Assembly (NCBI GenBank): GCA_026770585.1
Contig: MU646321.1
Span: forward strand, 1,249,003-1,259,373
DNA length: 10,371 bases
Reading direction: 5' to 3'
From: Baffinella frigidus
Lineage: Eukaryota; Cryptophyceae; Cryptomonadales; Baffinellaceae
In this document: one piece after another, positions 5,395 through 10,371 of the stretch
Layout of the letters: each line of letters opens with the position of its first letter
How positions within the stretch are numbered: position 1 is the stretch's first letter
Translations under genes and position numbers: made by a program
The notes under the pieces: model-generated
Database searches by the model: none
What the model saw: the letters and a program-made list of their open reading frames with translations, nothing else
What the model was told of the DNA's origin: nothing

Positions 5395-5650
5395 AAACCT
5401 AAGGGAGAGAGGACTTTATTGCACAGCAACTGATGCAACGCCCCCCCCCCCCTCCCCGGCCCACCTGTACCCACCGCTTTACCATAAAGCAACTGGTGCA
5501 GAGAGGGAGGACGTTGTTGTAAAGAAAAGGATGAAAAGCAGCTGATGCACTACCCCCCCCCCCCTGCGCCCCCATGGGAGAGGGAGCGACGGATTCTTTG
5601 TAAAGCAACTCATGCAGAGAGTGTGTAAAGCAACTGATTCAGAGAGAGAA
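5395..5650 (+). repeat. GTAAAGCAAC-family array, proximal part
   Basis: Diverged units of the form (G/A)TAAAGCAACTGATGCAGAGAG at about 5484, 5518, 5600 and 5625, with two C12 runs (5441-5452, 5553-5564). Frames through here read KATGAERE on plus, matching KATGAERA read on minus at 2160-2215; the similarity is that of the repeat, not of a gene. Confidence 0.85.
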
Positions 5651-5720
5651 TGCTTTCTTAGCCGCTACGCCAAGGTTGTGAACTCTGGTGTAAAGCAAAT
5701 AATACAGGGAGATCAAGGAA

Positions 5721-5872
5721 CCTTGGAGGGGCGTTTCGCTTTGGGCGGCCGCACCACGTGATGACAAACCCTGATTATTGTAAAGCGACTGACGCAGAGA
5801 GGAGCGACTGTAAAGTAACTGACACATAAAAAGGGCTCGTAACCTGAAATATTGTAAAGCAATTAATGGCAA
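5721..5872 (+). repeat. Satellite F, unit 1 (152 bp)
   Basis: The unit anchor is CCTTGGAGG. It is followed by a GGGCGGCCGC palindrome, CACGTGATGACAAACCCTGA, TTGTAAAGCGACTGACGCAG, GAGCGACTGTAAAGTAACTG, GGGCTCGTAACCTGAAATAT and TTGTAAAGCAATTAATGGCAA. Anchors in the array start at 5721, 5873, 6020, 6160, 6416, 6558, 6607, 6764 and 6813. Confidence 0.92.
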
Positions 5873-6019
5873 CCTTGGGGAAGCGTTTCGCGTGGGGCGG
5901 CCGCCCGACGTGATGCCAAACCCTTATTGTAAAGCAGCTGACGCACGTCATCTTGAGAATAATCCGTGAACCCGACCGATCGGTCGAGGCCCTGAACCCT
6001 AAACCCTAACTCCAAAAGA
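5873..6019 (+). repeat. Satellite F, unit 2 (147 bp) with inverted telomere-like insert
   Basis: The first half matches unit 1 (GGGGCGGCCGCCC, ACGTGATGCCAAACCC, TTGTAAAGCAGCTGACGCA). The second half is replaced by sequence containing the perfect palindrome CGACCGATCGGTCG (5973-5986) and C-rich telomere-like CCCTGAACCCTAAACCCTAA (5991-6010). Confidence 0.9.
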
Positions 6020-6159
6020 CCTTGGGGGTGTCCGCTTGAGGCGGCCGCCGCACGTGATGACACACCCTGATTGTTGTAAAGCGACTGATGCAGCGAGAAG
6101 AGACTGTAACGTAACTAACGCAGCATCAGGGCTCGTAACCTGAAATATCGTAATGGCAA
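6020..6159 (+). repeat. Satellite F, unit 3 (140 bp)
   Basis: A full unit: CCTTGGGGGTGTCCGCTTG, GGCGGCCGCCGCACGTGATG, GTTGTAAAGCGACTGATGCA, ACTGTAACGTAACTAACGCA and GGGCTCGTAACCTGAAATAT, closing in AATGGCAA. Confidence 0.9.
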
Positions 6160-6415
6160 CCTTGGAGGTGTCTGCTTGGGGCAGCTGCCCCATGTCATGA
6201 CAAACCCGTGCCACGCTATATGACACGTGGCAATTTCAGATCCGATTCGTCGGGCGACCTATATGTACAGATTGTAAAGCAAATAATACAGAGAGAGTAA
6301 CCCTACCACACAGCGGACTTCGAAGGGATTTTGAATAACCCCTAAGCGATAAGACCTAGGACCCTACGGTAGGCAACCCGTAGGGGCATATGGGGGTTGC
6401 ACGGAGGGGTGGGAA
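6160..6415 (+). repeat. Satellite F, unit 4 with about 110 bp unrelated insert
   Basis: The palindrome here is GGGGCAGCTGCCCC (6178-6191). After TGACAAACCCGTG the unit departs into unrelated sequence (about 6205-6270), returns for TTGTAAAGCAAATAATACAG, then runs through another unrelated stretch with CCCTACGGTAGG and CCGTAGGGG (6362-6386) before the next anchor. The insert shows no terminal repeats that I can see. Confidence 0.85.
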
Positions 6416-6557
6416 CCTCGGAGGTGTCCGCTTGGGGCCGCCGCCCCATGTCATGACACACCCTGATTATTGTAAAGCGACTACCGCAGAGAGAAGAGAC
6501 TGTAAAGTAACTAACGCAGAAAAATGCAACTATATATTGTAAAGAAAATAATGGGAA
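6416..6557 (+). repeat. Satellite F, unit 5 (142 bp)
   Basis: CCTCGGAGGTGTCCGCTTGG, a palindrome with one broken pair (GGGGCCGCCGCCCC), CATGTCATGACACACCCTGA, TTGTAAAGCGACTACCGCAG and GACTGTAAAGTAACTAACGC. Confidence 0.9.
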
Positions 6558-6606
6558 CCTTGGAGGCTAAGGGCAACCTTTGATATTGTAAAGTAACGAA
6601 TGGCAA
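6558..6606 (+). repeat. Satellite F, short unit (49 bp), copy 1
   Basis: CCTTGGAGGCTAAGGGCAAC, then TTTGATATTGTAAAGTAACG and AATGGCAA. It lacks the palindrome block. It is near identical to 6764-6812, 206 bp away. Confidence 0.93.
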
Positions 6607-6763
6607 CCTTGGAGGTGTCCGCTTGGGGCGGCCGCCCCACGTCATGACAAACCCTGATTAGTGTAAAGCGACTGACGCAGCGAGGACCGACTGTAACGTA
6701 ACTGAGAGAGGAGCGACTGCAAAGCAGCAAAAGGCAACTATAGTGTAAAGCAAACAATGGCAA
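6607..6763 (+). repeat. Satellite F, unit 6 (157 bp), best preserved palindrome
   Basis: CCTTGGAGGTGTCCGCTTGG and the perfect 14-bp palindrome GGGGCGGCCGCCCC (6625-6638), then CACGTCATGACAAACCCTGA, GTGTAAAGCGACTGACGCAG and ACTGTAACGTAACTGAGAGA. With the following 49-bp unit it forms a 206-bp higher-order repeat. Confidence 0.93.
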
Positions 6764-6812
6764 CCTTGGAGGCTAACGGCAACCTTTGATAGTGTAAAGC
6801 AACTAATGGCAA
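6764..6812 (+). repeat. Satellite F, short unit (49 bp), copy 2
   Basis: CCTTGGAGGCTAACGGCAAC, TTTGATAGTGTAAAGCAACT, AATGGCAA. Differs from copy 1 at only a few bases. Confidence 0.93.
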
Positions 6813-6855
6813 CCTTGGAGGTGTCCGTTTCGGGCGACCGCCCCATGTCATGACG
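6813..6855 (+). repeat. Satellite F, terminal truncated unit
   Basis: CCTTGGAGGTGTCCGTTTCG, a decayed palindrome block and CCCCATGTCATGACGAACCC. The array then switches into the 40-bp unit G and G-rich telomere-like DNA. Confidence 0.88.
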
Positions 6856-6889
6856 AACCCGGCCGCATCTCCCGTGAACATCTGCCGTA
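6851..6889 (+). repeat. Interspersed 40-bp unit G, copy 1
   Basis: TGACGAACCCGGCCGCATCT followed by CCCGTGAACATCTGCCGTA. It is the junction between satellite F and telomere-like DNA. Related copies are at 7029-7068, about 7130-7157, 7217-7256 and 7386-7418, each embedded in heptamer DNA. Confidence 0.88.
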
Positions 6890-6906
6890 CCGTTGATGGT
6901 TCAGGG

Positions 6907-6997
6907 TCTATGGTTTATGGTTTATGGTTTATGGTTTATGGTTTATGGTTTATGGTTTAGTGTTTGGTGTTTGGTGTTTGGTGTTTAGTGTTTAGTG
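6907..6997 (+). repeat. In-phase heptamer series TTTATGG - TTTGGTG - TTTAGTG
   Basis: TCTATGG (6907-6913), six TTTATGG (6914-6955), TTTAGTG (6956-6962), three TTTGGTG (6963-6983) and two TTTAGTG (6984-6997), all in one 7-bp register for 91 bp. Confidence 0.95.
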
Positions 6998-7028
6998 TTT
7001 GGGTTTTGAGGTTTGGGGTTCCAGGTGA

Positions 7029-7068
7029 TGACGAACCCCGCCGCGTCGCCCGTGAACATCTGCCGTAG
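7029..7068 (+). repeat. Interspersed 40-bp unit G, copy 2
   Basis: GACGAACCCCGCCGCGTCGC and CCGTGAACATCTGCCGTAGC, closely matching copy 1 about 178 bp upstream. Confidence 0.88.
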
Positions 7069-7074
7069 CGTTCA

Positions 7075-7625
7075 GCGTTTACACATGGCGTAGGGTTTAG
7101 GGTTCAGGATTTCGGTTTTGGGGTTTAGTGGCGGCGTCTCCCGGGAAGATCTGGCATAGGGTTTAGGGTTGAGTCTTGAGTGTTTAGGATGCAGGGTGCA
7201 GGGTTTAGGAACCCAACACCCGTGGCGACGTGGCCTGCGGTTCCCGTCAACATCTGATTTAGGGTTAGGGTTCAGGGTTTTGGGTTTGGGGTTTATGATT
7301 CAGGGTTCAGAGTCTGGGGTTTAGGATTCAGGGTACAGAGATTGGGGTTTAGGATTCAGGGTTCAGGGTTTAGAAGCCCAAAACCTGTGGCGACGCGGCC
7401 TGTGAACATCTGGTGTAGCGTTTAGGGTTTAGGGTTTGGGGCTTGGGGTTTGGGGTTTAAGGTTTGGGGTTTGGGGTGTGGGTTTAGGGTTTAGGGTTTA
7501 GGATTTCTGGTTTTGGGTTTCTGGTTTCGGGTTCAGGGTTCTGGGATCAGGGCTCAGGGTTTTGGGTTTGAGGGTTAGGGTTTCGGGTTTCGGGTTGAGG
7601 CTTTAGGGTTTCGGGTTTAGACTGT
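7075..7625 (+). repeat. Degenerate telomere-like tract with decayed unit G copies
   Basis: TTTAGGG, TTCAGGG, TTTGGGG and TTTCGGG heptamers, G-rich on plus. Unit G relatives interrupt it near 7130-7157 (GCGGCGTCTCCC..GATCTGGCATAG), 7217-7256 (CCCGTGGCGACG..CAACATCTGAT) and 7386-7418 (CTGTGGCGACGCGGCC..GAACATCTGG). No gene seen. Confidence 0.88.
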
Positions 7626-7798
7626 CGCCCTGAGGCGGGCCCAAAACAACCACCATAACAGTGTATGTATGATAGCTATCGTGAACTTGATCCGACGCGA
7701 CTCTGGTACAAAATTTATAATAGACGACATTACAACATACGACCCGCACTTAACATTTACAATTTCAAGTGGTTGATCTCCACTTTATAACAATAATT
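7626..7798. other. AT-richer low-repeat island (possible 3' flank of minus-strand frame)
   Basis: A stretch with no telomere-like heptamers and no obvious duplicate in the window. On the minus strand it lies downstream of the 7799-8023 frame. It contains two TGTAA pentamers on that strand (complement of TTACA at 7757-7761 and 7730-7734); TGTAA is the usual polyadenylation signal in green algae, so this would matter only if the source is a green alga. Otherwise no feature is seen. Confidence 0.35.
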
Positions 7799-8023
7799 TT
7801 AAACGTAAGTACCCGCGGCGCGTGTAGCAAAGTGGACCTTTTCGGGATAAGCCACGTAGCAGCCACCGGGATCTTCACGGATACAGTCCATCTCAACTAA
7901 TTTTACTAGAATCTCATCTATTGCTGTGGATTCCAACCGGAACCCCCCCCGGATTTCCGGGGGAAAGGGAACTCGGCGCCTGATAAGTGGTACCTGCCCG
8001 GTGTCGCCGAGCTGCGGGCCCAT
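7799..8023 (-). CDS. Unrecognised small protein or terminal exon (weak candidate)
   Basis: From the ATG at 8023 to the stop at 7799 this frame gives 74 residues (MGPQLGDTGQVPLIRRRV.., ending VHFATRAAGTYV). It stays open upstream past 8080, so it could be the last exon of a longer gene; CTCCAG at about 8105 on the minus strand resembles a splice acceptor. Composition is protein-like and not repeat-driven, with an acidic/hydrophobic stretch (AIDEILVKLVEMDCIRE) followed by PGGCYVAYPEK. A homologous stretch at 4637-4756 on the opposite strand is frame-broken. No signal peptide, membrane segment or known domain is recognised. It is the best coding candidate in the window but may also be part of a dispersed repeat. 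Confidence 0.25.
   Translation of the reverse strand: MGPQLGDTGQVPLIRRRVPFPPEIRGGFRLESTAIDEILVKLVEMDCIREDPGGCYVAYPEKVHFATRAAGTYV
7946..7963. repeat. Near-perfect GC palindrome shared with 4637-4654
   Basis: CCCCCGGATTTCCGGGGG, a palindrome with one unpaired central position; the other copy (CCCCCGGATATCCGGGGG) is perfect. It lies inside the region homologous between the two loci. Confidence 0.8.
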
Positions 8024-8104
8024 GACAATCGCCGTGACAGGCGTCACGTGCGACCGTCTGCACTCCAGCACCAGCACCAAGCCCAGCTTTGCCCCCCCCG
8101 AGCA

Positions 8105-8238
8105 TCTGGAGGGGTTTGGGGTTTAGGTTTTAGGGGTTTGGGTTATTGTTGAAGTTGGAGTTGAAGTGTTTAGGGGCTTGGGGTTTAGGGGCTTGGGGTT
8201 TGGTGTTTGGGGTTTGGGGTTTGGGGTTTGGGGATTAA
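8105..8238 (+). repeat. Telomere-like tract rich in TTTGGGG
   Basis: GGGGTTTGGGGTTTAGG and similar units. It includes a short AGTTGAAG-type interruption (about 8145-8170) that recurs near 9520-9541 in the same order (AAGTTGAAGTT..GAAGTG..TTAGGGG). Confidence 0.85.
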
Positions 8239-8340
8239 CCCCCCCGCGCCACTTGCCCCCCCCGCGCCACTTGAAATGGCTCCAACTTTCCCCGTCCCGG
8301 AAATGGCTCCAAGGCCAGCGAATGGCTCCAGTGCGCGGAA
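8239..8340 (+). repeat. Short tandem CCCCGCGCCACTTG and AATGGCTCCA cluster
   Basis: CCCCCCCGCGCCACTTG occurs twice in tandem (about 8239-8273). Then AATGGCTCCA occurs three times (about 8275, 8302 and 8321). The same AAATGGCTCCAA is present in repeat B unit 3 near 3478. Confidence 0.85.
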
Positions 8341-8394
8341 GGAGGCGGCGGAGGGGGGAGAGGCTGTGCGGTGTGCGAGGGCCTGCGTTGGGGG

Positions 8395-8640
8395 TTCGGG
8401 GTTAGGTTTTAGAGGTGAGGAGTTAGGGTTTAGGGTTTAGGTTTTAGGGTTTGGGGTGTAGTTTAGGGTTTAGGGTTTGGGGTTTAGGGTGTAGGGTTTA
8501 GGATTTCGGATTTTGGGGTTAGGGTTTTGGGGTTTGAGATTAGGGTTTCAGGTTTCAGGTTTCGGGTTTCGGGTTTCGGGTTTCGGGTCTCGGGTTTACG
8601 GTGTAGGGTTTAGGAAGAAGGCTTTAGGGTGTAGGGTTCA
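8395..8640 (+). repeat. Telomere-like tract with phase-locked TTTCGGG block
   Basis: Two TTTCAGG (8546-8559), four TTTCGGG (8560-8587), TCTCGGG (8588-8594), TTTACGG (8595-8601) and TGTAGGG (8602-8608) follow one another without a phase slip. Confidence 0.92.
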
Positions 8641-8641
8641 C

Positions 8642-8863
8642 CGAGGGGACGAGGCGCCAGAAGCGGACCGTCCCGGAACGGTACGAACAGTCTCCCGAGA
8701 GTGTCTGCCTTACCGCCTCGGGCTGACTATTCTCAGACCGCTTCCGCCAGATCTCACCCCGCTTTATGTTGAACCCCACCTGTGATTCTCAATATCTCAA
8801 GACAGAAGTTGAGTATTTCCACGGGTTCGTTCCCGTTTCTGGTGGCCCGTATGGAGGTTTTAC
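8642..8863 (+). repeat. Repeat H, unit 1 (222 bp spacing)
   Basis: The head is CGAGGGGACGAGGCGCCAGA followed by AGCGGACCGTCCCGGA. Heads recur at 8864, 9087 and 9292 (spacing 222, 223, 205). The rest of this unit (about 8700-8860) is unlike the other units and shows no recognised feature. Confidence 0.85.
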
Positions 8864-9086
8864 CGAGGGGACAAGGCGCCAGAAGCGGACAGTCCCCGAG
8901 CGGTGTCCGCTGCAGACCATCTGGATGGGGATTTCGGTTAGGGTTTGATGTGCGCAGTAATTTGGGTAGTAATTTGAGTGGTAATATGGGCATTTATGTA
9001 GTAATTTATGTAGTAAACTGGTCATGTATGTAGTAAACTGGTCATTTGGGTAGTAATCTGGGCATGAGTGTAATAATCTGGCCAGG
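8864..9086 (+). repeat. Repeat H, unit 2, with 20-bp minisatellite
   Basis: The head is CGAGGGGACAAGGCGCCAGA. Then GCGGTGTCCGCTGCAGACCA, TCTGGATG, a heptamer remnant, and a minisatellite. From 9011 the units TAGTAAACTGGTCATGTATG, TAGTAAACTGGTCATTTGGG and TAGTAATCTGGGCATGAGTG are exactly 20 bp each. Confidence 0.9.
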
Positions 9087-9291
9087 CGAGGGGACGAGGC
9101 GCCGGAAGCGGACCGTCTTGGAGCGGTGCCCGCTGCACACCATCTAGATTGGGTTAGGGTTGAGGGGTTTGATTTGTGAGGTAATTTTTGCAGTAATCTG
9201 GTCATTTATGTAGTAATTTATGTAGTAATCTGGTTATGTGTGTAGTCATCTACACATATAGATGACTACACATAGTCATCCTGTAGCCAGA
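9087..9291 (+). repeat. Repeat H, unit 3, with 20/12-bp minisatellite
   Basis: The head is CGAGGGGACGAGGCGCCGGA, then GCGGTGCCCGCTGCACACCA, a heptamer remnant, and minisatellite units of 20 bp (9191-9210, 9223-9242) and 12 bp (TAGTAATTTATG, 9211-9222). It ends in a hairpin. Confidence 0.9.
9239..9272. repeat. Perfect 14-bp stem hairpin
   Basis: TGTGTAGTCATCTA (9239-9252) and TAGATGACTACACA (9259-9272) are exact reverse complements around a 6-base CACATA loop. The left arm is made from the minisatellite unit; the right arm is an inverted copy of it. TAGTCATC follows once more at 9273-9280. Confidence 0.93.
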
Positions 9292-9335
9292 CGAGGGGGC
9301 AAGGCGTCCCTGAGCAGTGCCCGCTGCGCACCATC
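9292..9335 (+). repeat. Repeat H, unit 4 head (shortened)
   Basis: CGAGGGGGCAAGGCGTCCCTGA-type head followed by GTGCCCGCTGCGCACCATCT. Further fragments of the CCGCTGCAGACCATCTGG module occur near 9481-9500 and 9590-9613 without the head. Confidence 0.85.
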
Positions 9336-9780
9336 TGGGGTAGGGTTTAGGGTTTTAGGGTTTGGGGTTTAGGGTTTAGGTTTTTTATTATGTTAGGGTT
9401 TGGGGTTTGGGGTTTGGGGTTTAGGGGTGAGGGTTTAGGGTTTAGGGCTAAGGGTTTGGGGTTTAGGGTTTAGGGAGGGGTCCACTGCAGACCATCTGGA
9501 TGCGGATATAGTTTGGGGTCAAAGTTGAAGTTAGATTGAAGTGCTTAGGGGTTTGGGGATTAGGGTTTGGGGTTTAGAATACGTCCTGGAGCGGTGCCCG
9601 CTGCAGTCCATCTGGGGTAGGATTTCGGGATGAGGGTTCGGGGTTTAGTGTGTGGGGTGTGGGGTTGTGTTTGGGGGTTTGAGGTGCAGAGTTGTAGGGT
9701 TTGGATTTTAGGGTGTAGGGTGTGTTTAGGGATGTACAGCGAATACCGGTTTAGGGTTGAGGGGCGTGTAAGGGGTACCC
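9336..9780 (+). repeat. Telomere-like tracts with repeat H fragments
   Basis: TTTAGGG and TTTGGGG heptamers, becoming more degenerate (GTGTGGGGTGTGGGG) toward 9770. They are interrupted by two CTGCAG..CCATCTGG fragments. An ATG-initiated minus-strand frame covers 9560-9925 but its N-terminal half is repeat I and its C-terminal half is telomere-like, so it is not called as a gene. Confidence 0.88.
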
Positions 9781-9818
9781 TGACGATATCCCCGCAATTT
9801 GAGTAGTATCTGGTCAGT

Positions 9819-9912
9819 TGTGTAGTAATCTGGCCAGGGGTTATTCGTACCGGGTATTCAGCGCCCCACCCCGGCGCACGCATTTCGCACGCCACGCTGA
9901 ACATGTCCCCGC
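9819..9912 (+). repeat. Repeat I, copy 1 (94 bp)
   Basis: Matches 10049-10142 with a 230-bp offset and no gaps. It includes GTACCGGGTATTCAGCGCCC and GCCACGCTGAACATGTCCCC. On the minus strand both copies read GDMFSVA followed by RAP(G/E)WGAEYPVR in the same frame. Confidence 0.9.
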
Positions 9913-9948
9913 AAGTTTTGTTCATGGCGATTTGCGAAGTGTTTTATG

Positions 9949-10068
9949 CGGTAATATGATCATTTGTGTAGTAATTTGACTAGTAATATGGTCATTTGTG
10001 CAGTAATTCATGTAGTAATCTGAATATTTGTGTAGTAATATGGTCATTCGTGTGGTAATCTGGTCAGG
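9949..10068 (+). repeat. 20/12-bp minisatellite array
   Basis: In order the units are 20 (9949-9968), 12 (9969-9980), 20 (9981-10000), 12 (10001-10012), 20 (10013-10032), 20 (10033-10052) and a partial. The consensus is TAGTAATATGGTCATTTGTG; the 12-mers lack the internal 8 bases. Confidence 0.92.
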
Positions 10069-10142
10069 GGTCAAACGTACCGGGTATTCAGCGCCCCACT
10101 CCGGGGCACGCACGGCGCGCGCCACGCTGAATATGTCCCCGC
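10049..10142 (+). repeat. Repeat I, copy 2 (94 bp)
   Basis: Second copy of 9819-9912. Both copies directly follow minisatellite units, so the minisatellite plus repeat I together form a 230-bp higher-order unit. Confidence 0.9.
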
Positions 10143-10154
10143 GCCCCGCCTGGT

Positions 10155-10371
10155 TTGGGGTGTATGTTTGGGGTTTGGGGTTTGGGGTTTGGGGTTTAGG
10201 GTTTAGGGTTTAGGGTTTGGGGTTTAAGGTTTAGGGTTTAGGGTTTAGGGTTTAGGGTTTAGGGTTTAGGGTTCAGGGATTAGGGTTCAGGGTTCAGGGT
10301 TTAGGGTTCAGGGTTCAGGGTTTAGGGTTCAGGGTTCAGGGTTCAGGGTTCAGGGTTCAGGGTTCAGGGTT
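10155..10371 (+). repeat. Telomere-like array running off the window edge
   Basis: After CCCCGCCTGG the sequence is almost pure heptamer: first TTTGGGG (to about 10195), then TTTAGGG (to about 10270), then mostly TTCAGGG with interspersed TTTAGGG to the window end. The G-rich strand is plus, so the 3' G-rich orientation points right, as at a right chromosome end. Whether it is a true terminus or another internal tract cannot be told, since the window stops inside it. Confidence 0.9.

Noticed and set aside
5028-6812. CRISPR-like array (regularly recurring GTAAAGCAAC motif)
   Set aside because: Units are degenerate, spacing varies, the intervening sequence is itself repeated, and the context is eukaryotic.
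8789-9205. 138-residue minus-strand open frame, the longest in the window
   Set aside because: It is composed of repeat H and the 20/12-bp minisatellite; openness follows from repeat unit composition.
9560-9925. 121-residue ATG-initiated minus-strand open frame
   Set aside because: Its second half translates telomere-like heptamers (threonine, proline and histidine rich) and its first half is repeat I.
10155-10371. Assignment to Plasmodium from GGGTT(T/C)A repeats
   Set aside because: The window is far too GC-rich for most Plasmodium and contains no known subtelomeric gene or rep20-type repeat of that genus.

Overview
The window looks like nuclear, repeat-dominated, probably subtelomeric or heterochromatic DNA from a eukaryote with a plant/algal-type telomere heptamer (TTTAGGG). 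The evidence is pervasive degenerate TTTAGGG-like sequence, a long array of that type running off the right edge, very short reading frames, no bacterial operon structure, and mixed base composition with long C and G homopolymers. TTTAGGG telomeres occur in land plants, many green algae, dinoflagellates, chlorarachniophytes and some alveolates. The sequence contains no gene that fixes the lineage; a green alga or another protist is my guess. No rRNA, tRNA, CRISPR array, bacterial IS or recognisable conserved protein gene was found.

Layout. 1-900: direct repeats and in-phase heptamer arrays. 900-1530: GC-mixed spacer with short direct repeats, a small hairpin and a 22-bp tandem array. 1660-2640: two symmetric foldback (MITE-like) elements, a half copy of one of them, and inverted copies of a GTAAAGCAAC-family repeat. 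2650-2960: telomere-like DNA. 3000-3835: a 183-200 bp tandem repeat that carries a protein-like open frame. 3690-4075: telomere-like DNA ending in 24 consecutive heptamers, many GGGTGCA. 4120-5010: degenerate repeats in both orientations plus a broken copy of the 7.8-8.0 kb candidate exon. 5028-5395: a 117-bp tandem repeat with C-rich (inverted) telomere-like tracts. 5470-6855: the GTAAAGCAAC family, maturing into a unit of about 140-157 bp centred on a GC-rich palindrome. 6850-7625: a 40-bp unit interspersed in telomere-like DNA. 7625-8105: the only substantial low-repeat, AT-richer island, with the best (still weak) coding candidate on the minus strand. 8105-10142: telomere-like tracts alternating with 205-223 bp repeats and a 20/12-bp minisatellite. 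10155-10371: near-pure telomere-like array.

There is no set of genes working together here. The interesting content is structural. Almost all telomere-like DNA keeps a strict 7-bp period even where its sequence has changed completely. The block from roughly 4.6 to 6.9 kb appears inverted relative to its surroundings. One repeat family shows paired CpG-type changes that preserve a palindrome. Coding calls are given at low confidence.
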